Positions 43,855 to 53,713 are shown, counted from the stretch's first letter. The stretch: 64,000 nt of DNA from Tenacibaculum caenipelagi (GCF_004363005.1 NZ_SNYH01000002.1:62001-126000), one strand, 5' to 3'. Notes: generated by a model not told the origin, from the letters alone. Translations and numbers: made by a program.

Positions 43855-44397
43855 ATGAAATTTTATTTAGAAACTGAACGCTTAATTTTAAGAGAGTTCA
43901 GAGAAAGTGAAACTGAGGGAATTTTTGAGTTAGACTCAAACGCTGAAGTACATAAATATTTAGGAAAGAACCCTATTACCACCTACAAGCAGGCTGAAGA
44001 CATTATAACATTTTTTGAAGAACAGTATAAAGAAAGAGGTATTGGTAGGTTTGCAGCTTTCGAAAAAGCTTCGGGGGAATTCATTGGATGGTCCGGACTA
44101 AAACTTAATATAGGAAAAAAAGAAGAATTAAACGGCTTTACTAATTTTATAGATATAGGTTATCGTTTTATTCCGCGCTTTTGGGGCAAAGGTTATGCTT
44201 CTGAATCAGCTTTTGCTTGCTTAGATTTTGGCTTTACACAAATGAACTATGATATAATTTACGGTGCTGCTGATGTAGAAAATATTGGTTCTAACAAAAT
44301 TCTACAAAAAATAGGTTTACAATTTGTGAATGAATTTGGTTATAAGGGAGTAGATGTTAATTGGTATGAATTAAAAAAAACAGATTATGACCGATAA
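43855..44397 (+). CDS. RimJ/RimL-type GNAT acetyltransferase
   Basis: The 180-residue protein has the RimL pattern: LETERLILREFRESETEGIFEL at the start, then a GNAT fold with RFWGKGYASESAFACLDFGF at the acetyl-CoA site and GAADVENIGSNKILQKIGL. Likely an N-terminal or amino-group acetyltransferase, substrate unknown. The zinc-ribbon gene overlaps its end by 11 bp, so they share translation. Confidence 0.9.
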   Translation: MKFYLETERLILREFRESETEGIFELDSNAEVHKYLGKNPITTYKQAEDIITFFEEQYKERGIGRFAAFEKASGEFIGWSGLKLNIGKKEELNGFTNFIDIGYRFIPRFWGKGYASESAFACLDFGFTQMNYDIIYGAADVENIGSNKILQKIGLQFVNEFGYKGVDVNWYELKKTDYDR

Positions 44398-44737
44398 ACA
44401 ATGTTTAGAGTGTGGAGAAAAGGTAATCGGACGAATTGATAAAAAATTCTGTTCCGATTACTGTAGAAATGCTTACAACAACAAGATTAATAAAGAGAGT
44501 AAAAACCTTATCAGAAACACCAACAACCGTTTACGAAAAAACTATAAAATCCTTTCAGAATTAAATGTTTCGGGTAAAACGAAAGTAACACGTCGCAAGT
44601 TATTTGATAGAGGTTTTGACTTTAAATTTATCACGTCTCTATATATCACAAAAACTGGTAACACCTATTTTTATGTGTACGACCAAGGGTATTTAGAGTT
44701 GGAAAATGAAATGTACTTATTAGTTAAACAAGAGTAA
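44387..44737 (+). CDS. Zinc-ribbon hypothetical protein
   Basis: The 116-residue protein begins with a CLECGEKV...CSDYCRNAY zinc ribbon (cysteines near 5, 8, 22 and 26), followed by a basic segment (KNLIRNTNNRLRKNYK) and a C-terminal beta domain. The basic ribbon suggests RNA or DNA binding. It overlaps the acetyltransferase by 11 bp. Its stop is adjacent to the stop of the convergent CBS gene. Confidence 0.8.
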   Translation: MTDKQCLECGEKVIGRIDKKFCSDYCRNAYNNKINKESKNLIRNTNNRLRKNYKILSELNVSGKTKVTRRKLFDRGFDFKFITSLYITKTGNTYFYVYDQGYLELENEMYLLVKQE

Positions 44738-45202
44738 CTACTTCCAGGTATTCCCTTTTAGCTTCATGGCGGCAATTAACACATCTTTTTGACTGATTTG
44801 CCCAACTAGTTTACCATTTTGAACAATAGGAAAACGTCTTCTACGAGATTGTAAAAACTTATTGGCGGCATCTAATATATTCATATTACCATCTATCGTT
44901 TCAACCTCTTTCACCATGGCTCTTCCAACGGTACTATTCTCTATTGGCAAATTATGATACCTGCTATCTGAAATTTGTTTTATACAATCACCTTCTGAAA
45001 TAATACCTACCAATTCATTTTTATCATTTACAACTGGTCCTCCAGATATTTTATTATTAATCAATATATTAATAGCTTCTTGAATAGATTGATCTTCCTT
45101 AAACGTAATAAGCTTCTTTGTCATGTAATCTGACACTAAAATTAGCTCCTCCTCTTTTTCTGGCGGATTATTTCGTTTACCTTGAAAATTGATAATTCCC
45201 AT
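44738..45202 (-). CDS. Tandem CBS-domain protein
   Basis: The 154-residue protein contains two CBS motifs (about 27-85 and 91-150, including ISGGPVVNDKNELVGIISEGD and RRRRFPIVQNGKLVGQIS). Such pairs bind adenine nucleotides to sense energy state. The effector domain is missing, so it would act in trans. No metabolic partner is adjacent. Confidence 0.9.
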   Translation of the reverse strand: MGIINFQGKRNNPPEKEEELILVSDYMTKKLITFKEDQSIQEAINILINNKISGGPVVNDKNELVGIISEGDCIKQISDSRYHNLPIENSTVGRAMVKEVETIDGNMNILDAANKFLQSRRRRFPIVQNGKLVGQISQKDVLIAAMKLKGNTWK

Positions 45203-45308
45203 AATAGTTCATTTTAAAGATAAACTTAAATATACTGATTTTTAATCAATTACAAATTGACTCACTAAAAAATAAATTACTTACTTTTATGTGGGATAAA
45301 ATTCAACT

Positions 45309-47612
45309 ATGAAAACATCAAGAAATTACCTTGCAGTAATTGTTATTATTTTAACAGTTTACTGGAGCTTTACTGATATGATACCTAGTGTATCATCACC
45401 AAAAACAAATATAAAAACCACAGATTTTTCAATAGACAATGCGCTATATCATCTAAAAAACATTTCTCAAAAACCTCATTACACAGGTTCTGTTGAACAC
45501 AAAGAAGTTCAAAATTACCTTGTAAAAGAGTTAAAGAAATTAAACTTAGAACCTGAAATTCAATATCAAACTGCTATTAATAAAAAATGGAGGGCAGCTA
45601 CAACTACAGAAAATATTCTCGCTAGAATTAAAGGAACTGATAATAGTAAAGCTTTACTGCTTTTAACACATTATGATTCCAATCCACACTCATCTTTAGG
45701 TGCTAGTGATGCTGGTTCTGGTGTTGTAACGATTTTAGAAGGTATAAGAGCATACTTAGCTGCAAATAAAACTCCTAAAAACGATATTATAATCCTTTTT
45801 TCAGATGCCGAAGAATTAGGTTTACTGGGGGCACAAGCCTTTGTTGAAAATCACCCTTGGGCAAAAGATATAGGTTTGGTGTTAAATTTTGAAGCTCGTG
45901 GTAGCGGTGGCTCTAGCTATATGCTAATGGAGACAAATGGAAAAAATAAAAAATTATTAGCAGAATTTTTAAACGCCAATCCAAATTATCCAGCTGCCAA
46001 TTCGTTAATGTACGGTGTTTACAAAAAGCTTCCTAACGATACGGATTTAACAATTTTTAGAGAAAATGGTAATATTAATGGATTCAATTTTGCCTTTATT
46101 GATGATCATTTTGATTATCATACCGAACAAGATTCTTATGAAAGATTAAATAGGGAAACCTTACTACATCAGGCAGATTATTTAACGACTACTTTAAATT
46201 ATTTTGCAAATGCTGATTTAACAAATTTGAATAGTGACACCGATTATATTTATGTAAACTTTCCTTTTACAAAACTTTTAAGCTATCCGTTTTCTTGGGT
46301 TTTACCAATGTTAATTGTTGCCTTTGCTTTATTTATATTTCTCATTTTCATAGGAATTTCACGAAAAAAGCTAACGGTTATTGGAATGCTTAAGGGGTTT
46401 ATTCCTTATATAATTTCATTAGTAATTTGCATTGGAATATCGTATAGTTTATGGCAATTATTACTAATTATACATCCTCAATATACCGATATGCTACATG
46501 GATTTACCTATAATGGATATCAATATATTATTGCATTTATATTTTTAAATCTTTGGCTCATTTTTAAGATATATAACTATCTTAAAGAGCATAAAACAAA
46601 CGATTTACTTATTGCTCCTATTACTTTTGGATTAATTTTAAACTATTTAGTCTATGTAAACTTACCTGGTGCTGGCTTTTTAGTTATTCCTGTTTATATA
46701 GCATTATTCATTTTAGCTATTCAACTTTTTATGAATATTAGAATAAAATCTAAAGCTGCTTTATTTGCTGTTATTTCAATTCCTACAATTTATATAATTG
46801 CTCCAATGATACAACTATTTCCTGTAGCTTTAGGGTTGAAAACATTGTTTATCTCTGCCATTCTATTGGTACTCCTCTTTGGGTTTATGCTTCCTGTTTT
46901 TCATCAAGAAAAACAGAAAAATGGTTGGCAAACTTTAACAGGTTTAGTGTCACTTCTTTTCTTTGTCATTGCAACTTTTAATAGTGGTTTTTCATTAGAA
47001 AAGAAAAAACCCAACAGTTTAGTTTTTATTCAAAATTCAGACACAAACACTTCTTATTGGGCAAGTCATAATAAAACTTTAGACGGCTACACCAAACAAT
47101 TTTTAAACGACGATTCTCCACAAGGAGGTATAGATTTAATTGCAGGAAACAGTAAATACAATACCTCTTTTAATTACTATACAAAAGCAGAAAATAAAAG
47201 TATTAGCATCTCTAACATAACGATTAATCAAGATACTATTATTGATAATCAAAGAAATCTATCGTTTACCATTACGCCTACTCGAAAGATTGACAGATAT
47301 GAGTTGTTTACCAATACTAAAATAAGACTGGATAACTTTACTGTTAATGGAGTTTCATATGATGACTCTGGAAAAGCTTTTACTGCTGATAAAGGAACTT
47401 TATTAGTTTATCAAATGGCAAATACTGATAAGGCCTTAACCCTTTCTTTTACTATTGATAAAAACATAAAACCTGATCTTGTATTAAATGAAATATCAAA
47501 TGACTTATTATCGCATCCAAAATTCACTATAAAACCGAGAAGCGAAGTAATGATGCCAATGCCATTTGTAATTAATGATGCTATTATTTGTACACGAAAA
47601 CTTCAATTATAA
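45309..47612 (+). CDS. Membrane-bound M28 family zinc aminopeptidase
   Basis: The 767-residue protein has an N-terminal anchor (about 7-24), an M28 peptidase domain (about 40-300) with zinc/active residues in LLLTHYDSNPHSSLGASDAGSG and FSDAEELGLLGAQAF, then about eight or nine membrane helices (about 325-590) and a C-terminal exposed beta region. This resembles Fxna/ERAP-like M28 membrane peptidases found in Bacteroidetes. The substrate is unknown. Confidence 0.88.
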   Translation: MKTSRNYLAVIVIILTVYWSFTDMIPSVSSPKTNIKTTDFSIDNALYHLKNISQKPHYTGSVEHKEVQNYLVKELKKLNLEPEIQYQTAINKKWRAATTTENILARIKGTDNSKALLLLTHYDSNPHSSLGASDAGSGVVTILEGIRAYLAANKTPKNDIIILFSDAEELGLLGAQAFVENHPWAKDIGLVLNFEARGSGGSSYMLMETNGKNKKLLAEFLNANPNYPAANSLMYGVYKKLPNDTDLTIFRENGNINGFNFAFIDDHFDYHTEQDSYERLNRETLLHQADYLTTTLNYFANADLTNLNSDTDYIYVNFPFTKLLSYPFSWVLPMLIVAFALFIFLIFIGISRKKLTVIGMLKGFIPYIISLVICIGISYSLWQLLLIIHPQYTDMLHGFTYNGYQYIIAFIFLNLWLIFKIYNYLKEHKTNDLLIAPITFGLILNYLVYVNLPGAGFLVIPVYIALFILAIQLFMNIRIKSKAALFAVISIPTIYIIAPMIQLFPVALGLKTLFISAILLVLLFGFMLPVFHQEKQKNGWQTLTGLVSLLFFVIATFNSGFSLEKKKPNSLVFIQNSDTNTSYWASHNKTLDGYTKQFLNDDSPQGGIDLIAGNSKYNTSFNYYTKAENKSISISNITINQDTIIDNQRNLSFTITPTRKIDRYELFTNTKIRLDNFTVNGVSYDDSGKAFTADKGTLLVYQMANTDKALTLSFTIDKNIKPDLVLNEISNDLLSHPKFTIKPRSEVMMPMPFVINDAIICTRKLQL

Positions 47613-47616
47613 AAAC

Positions 47617-47646
47617 AAAAAGCTCAACTTTTAAGTTGAGCTTTTT
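47617..47646. terminator. Bidirectional terminator between M28 peptidase and pyk
   Basis: Stem AAAAAGCTCAACTT with its complement, no loop beyond TTAA, and T-run; convergent genes. Confidence 0.85.
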
Positions 47647-47669
47647 GTTTTATTATAGTGTGTAATATT

Positions 47670-49097
47670 CTAATTGATATGAGAAACACGTAAAGTGTTT
47701 ACCATACCTTTAGCTTCTACAGGCATAGAAGATAAATTAATCATAAAATCTCCTGGTTTTACAAAACCTTTCTCTCTGGCAATCTCATTGATATCTTCAA
47801 TAGTATCATCGGTACTTAATTCTCTATCATAAAAATAAGCTCTAACTCCCCATAATAAATTCAATTTTCCTAAAATTCTTTTTTCTGAAGAAAATGCCAA
47901 TACATGTGATTTAGGTCTCCATGCAGAAATTTGGAAAGCAGTATATCCACTATTAGTTAAAGTTGAAATAGCCGCTGCATTGATATCATCTGCCATTAGA
48001 GCTGCATGATGACAAACCGCTTTTGTAACAAATCTATTAGTTCGTATATGAGGTGGTTCTTGAGGTACTTTAATCAATTCAGAAAACTCAACACTTCCAA
48101 TAATCTCTGTCATCTTTTGTATTACTCCTACCGGGTGCTTCCCTACCGATGTTTCTCCAGAAAGCATTACCGCATCAGCACCATCCATGATAGAATTGGC
48201 TACGTCATTTACTTCAGCTCTTGTTGGTACTGGATTTTCAATCATCGTTTCCATCATCTGCGTTGCAATAATAACAGGAATCCTAGCTTGTTTAGCTCTT
48301 AACACTAAACTTTTCTGAATTAAAGGTACATCTTGCATTGGTACTTCAACTCCTAAATCACCACGTGCCACCATTAATCCATCACAATACGGAATTAATG
48401 CATCAATATTTTCAACAGCTTCTGGTTTTTCTATTTTCGCTATTACTGGTACTCTATATCGAGATTTTTGTTTGATCAAATCACGTAAAATACGTAAGTC
48501 TTCAGGCGTTCTAACAAATGAAAGCGCTATCCAATCAACTTCTTGTTCCAATGCAAAAACAACATCTTTTTTATCTTTTTCAGTTAACGCAGGTAAAGAA
48601 ATCTTTGTATTTGGTAGATTAACCCCTTTTTTCGATTTTAAAGCACCTCCAACTATTACTTTAGTAACTACCTCTTTGTCTTTATCTGTTGCTATTACTT
48701 CAAACATCAATTTTCCATCATCAACCAAAATTTTCTCTCCTACTTTCACATCTCTTGGAAACTGTTGATAGGTCATGTAAGCCTTTTCATGTGTTCCTTC
48801 ACACCTCTCAGTAGTAAAAACAAAGATGTTTCCTGCCTTTAACTCAACTCCTTCTTTCATTACCCCAACTCTTAGTTTTGGGCCTTGTAAATCGGCTAAA
48901 ATGGCTACATTATAACCTCTTTCTTCATTAATCTCTCGTATTTGACGAATACGCTCTTTTACTACACCGTAATCTGCATGTGAAAAATTAATTCTAAAAA
49001 CATTTACCCCAGCTGTCGCCATATCAGCTAAAATTTCTTTTGTATTGGTTGCTGGACCAAGTGTTGCTACTATTTTTGTTTTCTTGTTGTGTGGCAT
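47670..49097 (-). CDS. pyk: Pyruvate kinase
   Basis: The 475-residue enzyme makes pyruvate and ATP from phosphoenolpyruvate and ADP. It starts MPHNKKTKIVATLGPAT and carries the active-site region VIAKIEKPEAVENID (catalytic lysine), the metal-binding MVARGDLGVE and the PVTRAEVNDVAN-type (PVPTRAEVNDVANSI) loop. Length is right for a short bacterial pyruvate kinase. It is the last gene of the acpP-fabF-rnc-IPExxxVDY-pyk run on the minus strand. Confidence 0.96.
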   Translation of the reverse strand: MPHNKKTKIVATLGPATNTKEILADMATAGVNVFRINFSHADYGVVKERIRQIREINEERGYNVAILADLQGPKLRVGVMKEGVELKAGNIFVFTTERCEGTHEKAYMTYQQFPRDVKVGEKILVDDGKLMFEVIATDKDKEVVTKVIVGGALKSKKGVNLPNTKISLPALTEKDKKDVVFALEQEVDWIALSFVRTPEDLRILRDLIKQKSRYRVPVIAKIEKPEAVENIDALIPYCDGLMVARGDLGVEVPMQDVPLIQKSLVLRAKQARIPVIIATQMMETMIENPVPTRAEVNDVANSIMDGADAVMLSGETSVGKHPVGVIQKMTEIIGSVEFSELIKVPQEPPHIRTNRFVTKAVCHHAALMADDINAAAISTLTNSGYTAFQISAWRPKSHVLAFSSEKRILGKLNLLWGVRAYFYDRELSTDDTIEDINEIAREKGFVKPGDFMINLSSMPVEAKGMVNTLRVSHIN

Positions 49098-49102
49098 ATA
49101 GT

Positions 49103-49573
49103 TTAAAAAATTAAGAAGTCTTTCGACTTTAATGAGTTTACCTCTAATTGATAAGAGGTAATAATTTGTGGTATTTGATTAATTTTTTCTATGGTTTTAA
49201 CAACCGATTCGTACTCAAACACTCCTTCTAATTTCAAAAAAAAATCAACTTTTTTCTTCTCTGGTATCAAATGACTAATTGAATCACTGTGTTCAAAAAG
49301 ACCTATTGATGTAGCTTTACGAGTTGACTTATATACATTCGATATTAAAAACCATTTTTGACAAAGCTTTGTGTTTGTATACTCATATACAGCAAACGAA
49401 GATTCGCTGTTTCTTTGAACAAAATCTAAATCGTAATTCGTTCTATTGAACTTAACATGCAAATACTGATTTAATAAATAAGCCAACTTGTATTCATTCA
49501 GAATTGTATGAATACCTATTAACGTATAATTGTCATTAGAAAATTCATCAATATTCAACTCATAAACTGGCAT
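49103..49573 (-). CDS. IPExxxVDY family protein
   Basis: The 156-residue protein contains IPEKKKVDFF, the motif that names this Bacteroidetes family, whose members usually lie next to pyruvate kinase. It lies 5 bp before the pyk start. It is probably cytoplasmic; its molecular function is unknown. Confidence 0.9.
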   Translation of the reverse strand: MPVYELNIDEFSNDNYTLIGIHTILNEYKLAYLLNQYLHVKFNRTNYDLDFVQRNSESSFAVYEYTNTKLCQKWFLISNVYKSTRKATSIGLFEHSDSISHLIPEKKKVDFFLKLEGVFEYESVVKTIEKINQIPQIITSYQLEVNSLKSKDFLIF

Positions 49574-49657
49574 AAAAACAATAATTTGCTTTTTGCTAAA
49601 TTAATGAATGTATCTAAAATAGCATGTAAAATTTATGAAAACGTTAGAGCTTATATG

Positions 49658-50395
49658 TTAAGAATTTGCCATTTGGTTTTGCATGGCATAATACACTCTC
49701 TTGGCTGCAATTTCTTCTGCCTTCTTTTTTGAAGTAGATCGACCTTTTGCTACAATGTTACCATCAATGCTAACACGAACGCTAAAGTATTTTTTATTTT
49801 GATTACCTGAATCTTCGTACGATTCAAACTTATATTTTTTCTTCTTTTTTTGGCACCATTCAATAACAAACCCTTTGTAACTTGATATTTTTCCTTCTAA
49901 TCTTTCAATATCTACATAAGGCATTATTACTTGTTCATAGATAAACTGATGGCAATAGTTATAACCTCTATCTAAATAAATAGCTCCTATTAAAGATTCA
50001 AATATATTACCATAGATATTATTGCTAACGTTTTCTTTTGAAATATTGCTTTTTACAAGCCTAATTAAATCTAGGTCTTTTCCTAAGCTATTCAAATGTT
50101 CTCTACTTACAATTTTTGAGCGCATTTGAGTTAAATACCCTTCGTCACCGTAAGGTACTTTTTTAAACAAATACGACGCAATTACTGTACCTAAAATAGC
50201 ATCACCTAGAAACTCTAATCGCTCGTAGTTAACAGGATTCCCTTTACTATCGGTCAATTTTAAGGATCTATGCGTAAACGCTTTTTTATAATAAGATAAC
50301 TTAATTGGTTTAAAATTAAGTAACTCTTTTAATTCGTAGTAAAAAGCTTCGTCTTCAGCATTTTGGGGTTTGACGATTCTACGAAAAAAATTCAT
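49658..50395 (-). CDS. rnc: Ribonuclease III
   Basis: The 245-residue enzyme cleaves double-stranded RNA in rRNA processing. The nuclease signature ERLEFLGDAILG is at residues 58-69, and a double-stranded-RNA-binding domain occupies about 170-240. It lies 6 bp downstream of fabF, the common bacteroidete order. Confidence 0.95.
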   Translation of the reverse strand: MNFFRRIVKPQNAEDEAFYYELKELLNFKPIKLSYYKKAFTHRSLKLTDSKGNPVNYERLEFLGDAILGTVIASYLFKKVPYGDEGYLTQMRSKIVSREHLNSLGKDLDLIRLVKSNISKENVSNNIYGNIFESLIGAIYLDRGYNYCHQFIYEQVIMPYVDIERLEGKISSYKGFVIEWCQKKKKKYKFESYEDSGNQNKKYFSVRVSIDGNIVAKGRSTSKKKAEEIAAKRVYYAMQNQMANS

Positions 50396-50401
50396 ATAAG
50401 A

Positions 50402-51652
50402 TTAATCTAGTTTTTTAAAGGCTACACAAGCATTATGACCACCAAAACCAAATGTATTACTCATTGCAACTTTAATCTCTCTTTTCTGAGCTTTATTTAG
50501 TGTTAAATTTAACTCAGGGTTGATGCTTTCATCAACGTTAGTGTGATTAATCGTTGGGGGAACAATACCATGCTCCATTGCCAATAAAGAAGCAATAGCT
50601 TCAATAGCTCCAGCAGCACCTAACAAATGCCCTGTCATAGACTTTGTTGAATTGATATTAATGTTTTTAGCATGATCTCCAAAAACTTCAGAGATTGCTT
50701 TTAACTCTGCAACATCTCCTAAGGGGGTTGAAGTACCATGAGTGTTGATATGATCTACGTCTTCTGGTTTTATTCCAGCATTTTCAAGACAGTTCCTCAT
50801 TACAGCAATTACACCTAACCCATCAGGATGAGGCGCTGTCATGTGGTAGGCATCCGAAGACAATCCTCCACCTATAACTTCAGCATAAATTTTAGCTCCA
50901 CGAGCTTTGGCATGTTCATATTCTTCTAAAACAATAGCTCCTGCTCCTTCACCTAAAACGAAACCATCTCGTTCAGCATCAAAAGGTCTTGAAGCTGTTT
51001 CTGGGCTATCATTTCTGGTTGATAAAGCATGCATTGCATTAAAACCTCCCATACCAGCAAGAGTAACAGCGGCTTCACTACCACCCGTTACAATTACATC
51101 ACAATGACCTAGTCTAATATAGTTTAATGCGTCAATCATTGCATTTGCAGATGATGCACAAGCAGATACCGTAGTATAATTAGGCCCCATAAATCCATTT
51201 TTAATAGAAATATTTCCTGGCGCAATATCTGCAATCATCTTAGGAATAAAGAATGGGTTAAAACGAGGTGAACCATCACCTTCAGCATAGTTTAACATTT
51301 CATTTTGGAATGTTTCTAAGCCTCCAATACCAGCTCCCCAAATAACACCCACTCTTAACTTGTTAACTTCGTCTAAATTTAGTTTAGCATCAACTATTGC
51401 CTCATCAGAAGCAATCATAGCATATTGCGTAAATCTATCCATTTTACGCGCCTCTTTTCTATTGATAAATTCGGTCGCGTCGAAGTTTTTAAGTTCACAT
51501 GCGAAACGAGTTTTGAACTTGGCAGCATCAAAATACGTTATAGGTGCTGCTCCGCTAACTCCGTTAACCAAGCTATTCCAATACTCTTCTTTATTGTTTC
51601 CTATTGGCGTTAATGCGCCAAGTCCAGTTACTACAACTCGTTTTAATTGCAT
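50402..51652 (-). CDS. fabF: 3-oxoacyl-ACP synthase II
   Basis: The 416-residue condensing enzyme extends acyl-ACP with malonyl-ACP. The nucleophile is C165 in TVSACASSAN, and the two histidines lie in NTHGTSTPLGD and KSMTGHLLGAAG. Length is typical of KAS II. It is 6 bp after acpP and co-transcribed with it. Confidence 0.96.
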   Translation of the reverse strand: MQLKRVVVTGLGALTPIGNNKEEYWNSLVNGVSGAAPITYFDAAKFKTRFACELKNFDATEFINRKEARKMDRFTQYAMIASDEAIVDAKLNLDEVNKLRVGVIWGAGIGGLETFQNEMLNYAEGDGSPRFNPFFIPKMIADIAPGNISIKNGFMGPNYTTVSACASSANAMIDALNYIRLGHCDVIVTGGSEAAVTLAGMGGFNAMHALSTRNDSPETASRPFDAERDGFVLGEGAGAIVLEEYEHAKARGAKIYAEVIGGGLSSDAYHMTAPHPDGLGVIAVMRNCLENAGIKPEDVDHINTHGTSTPLGDVAELKAISEVFGDHAKNININSTKSMTGHLLGAAGAIEAIASLLAMEHGIVPPTINHTNVDESINPELNLTLNKAQKREIKVAMSNTFGFGGHNACVAFKKLD

Positions 51653-51658
51653 ATAATC

Positions 51659-51895
51659 TTATTTTTTTGCGTCTTCAATATAGCTAATCGCTTGACCTAC
51701 AGTACCAATGTTTTCTGCTTGATCATCAGGAATTTGAATATCAAATTCTTTTTCGAATTCCATGATTAACTCAACCGTATCTAAAGAATCTGCCCCTAAA
51801 TCGTTTGTGAAGCTTGCTTCGTTAGTTACTTCGTTATCGTCTACTCCTAATTTGTCTACGATAATTGCTTTTACTCTTGATGCAATGTCTGACAT
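51659..51895 (-). CDS. acpP: Acyl carrier protein
   Basis: The 78-residue protein carries growing acyl chains on a 4'-phosphopantetheine attached to S37 in [10 protein letters not shown]. Acidic and helical as expected. It is first in the acpP-fabF-rnc run; an exact TATTTTTG box lies at 51927-51934 on the minus strand. Confidence 0.97.
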   Translation of the reverse strand: MSDIASRVKAIIVDKLGVDDNEVTNEASFTNDLGADSLDTVELIMEFEKEFDIQIPDDQAENIGTVGQAISYIEDAKK

Positions 51896-51926
51896 AATTT
51901 GTTTGTTTTAAAATTTAAAATCGTGG

Positions 51927-51934
51927 CAAAAATA
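51927..51934 (-). promoter_or_regulatory. -7 promoter element of acpP (TATTTTTG)
   Basis: An exact TAnnTTTG match on the minus strand, 31 nt before the acpP ATG. It drives the fatty-acid gene run. Confidence 0.6.
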
Positions 51935-52006
51935 CAAATCTTAGTTATTAATTCTAACTTTTGCACAAAAATGTGATGTCTAAATTAAAAAAAATACCTG
52001 AATATT

Positions 52007-52064
52007 TTACTACAAATACCATCATTGTTAATAATTATTCTTTTTTTTGTAGTAACATAACTAC
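52007..52064 (+). promoter_or_regulatory. Alternative-pairing inverted repeats before purN
   Basis: TTACTACAAA (52007-52016) is the perfect complement of TTTGTAGTAA (52046-52055). The latter's GTAGT (52049-52053) can instead pair with ACTAC (52060-52064). Such a three-segment set could be a switch; no known riboswitch is recognised. The two alternatives end 12 nt before the purN ATG. Confidence 0.35.
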
Positions 52065-52075
52065 TATAATTTAAC

Positions 52076-52645
52076 ATGAAACGCATCGTAATTTTTGCTT
52101 CTGGTTCAGGCAGTAATGCTGAAAATATTATTAAATACTTCCAATCAACTCAAACAGCAATTGTTACTCATGTGTTGTCTAATAACGGAAAAGCTAAAGT
52201 TTTTGACCGTTGTGAAAAATTAGGGGTTGATGCTTCTTTATTTGATAAAGATAGCTTTATAAATGATGACACCGTACTTAATTTTTTACTAACAGAAGCC
52301 GATTTTATTGTTTTGGCGGGCTTTTTATGGCGAGTTCCAGCTAAAATTATAGCTGCTTTTCCTAATAAAATTATCAATATCCACCCTGCCTTATTACCAA
52401 AATATGGTGGAAAAGGAATGTACGGAATGCATGTGCATAATGCTGTAAAAGAAAATAATGACCCCGAAACAGGAATTACTATTCACTATGTAAATGAGAA
52501 TTACGATGAAGGTGCTGTTATTTTTCAAGCAAAAACTTCTATTTCCTCTGAAGACACCTCTGAAACTATTGCTCAAAAAGTGCACGAATTGGAATACAAA
52601 CATTTTCCAAAGGTGATTGAAGAGGTTATTTTACAAAATGAGTAA
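52076..52645 (+). CDS. purN: Phosphoribosylglycinamide formyltransferase
   Basis: The 189-residue enzyme transfers a formyl group from 10-formyltetrahydrofolate in purine synthesis. ASGSGSNAENII near residue 8 is the phosphate loop, NIHPALLP contains the catalytic histidine and the Asn pair, and YDEGAVI ends with the catalytic aspartate. It overlaps rnhA by 8 bp. Confidence 0.95.
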   Translation: MKRIVIFASGSGSNAENIIKYFQSTQTAIVTHVLSNNGKAKVFDRCEKLGVDASLFDKDSFINDDTVLNFLLTEADFIVLAGFLWRVPAKIIAAFPNKIINIHPALLPKYGGKGMYGMHVHNAVKENNDPETGITIHYVNENYDEGAVIFQAKTSISSEDTSETIAQKVHELEYKHFPKVIEEVILQNE

Positions 52646-53276
52646 AAAGAAAAAATATTACGTCGTTTGGAAAGGTAAAAAAACGGGAGTTTTTTCGTCT
52701 TGGGATGCCTGTAAAAAACAAATTGACGGTTTCACTGGGGCACAATACAAAGCTTTTACTGATAAAAAAGAAGCCGAACTAGCACTGAGCAAAAGCTACG
52801 ACGAATACAAAGGAAAAAACACTAAAAAGCCTACTTTATCTGCAAAAGAAAAGGCTAAGTATGGTACTCCTGTATTAGAAAGTATTTCTGTTGATGCTGC
52901 TTGTTCTGGGAATCCTGGACTAATGGAATACAGAGGTGTACTAACTCACAATAAAAAGGAAATTTTTAAAATGGGTCCTTTTAAAAACGGAACCAATAAC
53001 ATAGGAGAGTTTTTGGCTCTTGTGCATGGAATTGCTTTATTAAAAAGCAAAAAAATGGACACCTGCCCTATTTATTCCGATTCAAAAATAGCCATGGGAT
53101 GGGTTAAACAAAAACAATGCAGAACTAATATTGTTTTTGACAGCTCAAACAAAGAAATATTAGATTTGATTAAACGCGCTGAAAAATGGCTGCAAGAAAA
53201 CTCCTTTAAAAATCCACTTTTAAAGTGGGAGACCAAAGCTTGGGGAGAAATTCCCGCTGATTTTGGCAGGAAATAA
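52638..53276 (+). CDS. rnhA: Viroplasmin-domain ribonuclease H
   Basis: The 212-residue protein degrades the RNA strand of RNA-DNA hybrids. The N-terminal viroplasmin RNA-binding domain (YYVVWKGKKTGVFSSW, about 6-50) precedes the nuclease domain with acidic residues in SVDAACSGNPG, GEFLAL, YSDSKIA and EIPADFGRK. It is one of the viroplasmin-RnhA type common in Bacteroidetes. The start at ATG 52638 overlaps the purN stop by 8 bp; the upstream ATG at 52617 is inside purN and less likely. Confidence 0.92.
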   Translation: MSKKKKYYVVWKGKKTGVFSSWDACKKQIDGFTGAQYKAFTDKKEAELALSKSYDEYKGKNTKKPTLSAKEKAKYGTPVLESISVDAACSGNPGLMEYRGVLTHNKKEIFKMGPFKNGTNNIGEFLALVHGIALLKSKKMDTCPIYSDSKIAMGWVKQKQCRTNIVFDSSNKEILDLIKRAEKWLQENSFKNPLLKWETKAWGEIPADFGRK

Positions 53277-53278
53277 AA

Positions 53279-53303
53279 AACCGAGTAAAAATTTTACTCG
53301 GTT
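53279..53303. terminator. Terminator after rnhA
   Basis: Stem AACCGAGTAAAA/TTTTACTCGGTT, followed by TTATATATTTT; convergent with the MORN-like gene. Confidence 0.8.
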
Positions 53304-53330
53304 CTTATATATTTTAGTTCAAACACCAAC

Positions 53331-53678
53331 TTACTTGATAGCCATTTTAGTTTCTTCTTTCCAAGTTTGTACACTTGCTATAGCATTGTCTTTAAAATCT
53401 ATTTCTTTTAAGCCATCCTTTTGCCACATAAACCATTTCCCAACTTTCTTTCCTGCTTCATAGTGCCCAATGGCTGTTTTATTTCCTTTTTCATCAAAAG
53501 TAGTCCAAGTACCTTCTAACTTCTTGTTTTTAAAGAAACCTTGCTCTTTGATTTTTCCATCTTTATAAAAGTAAGTAGCTTTCACTAAATCTCCAGCTTT
53601 TTCATACTTTGGTGTAATATCTTGAGCTTGCAATAGTGATACTGATAAAATACAAGCAGCTATGATTAATCTTTTCAT
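53331..53678 (-). CDS. Exported MORN-repeat protein, YwqK-like
   Basis: The roughly 115-residue protein has a signal peptide (about 1-18) and two or three MORN-like repeats, such as FYKDGKIKEQGFFKNKKLEGTW and HYEAGKKVGKWFMW. MORN proteins with a signal peptide lie on the cell surface or in the periplasm; YwqK names the family of antitoxin-like relatives but no toxin is adjacent. The start is ATG 53678 or 53684. A TATATTTG box is at 53714-53721. Confidence 0.8.
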   Translation of the reverse strand: MKRLIIAACILSVSLLQAQDITPKYEKAGDLVKATYFYKDGKIKEQGFFKNKKLEGTWTTFDEKGNKTAIGHYEAGKKVGKWFMWQKDGLKEIDFKDNAIASVQTWKEETKMAIK

Positions 53679-53713
53679 ATCCAAAAATCTTTTAATGTTA
53701 ATACTCGACTACC

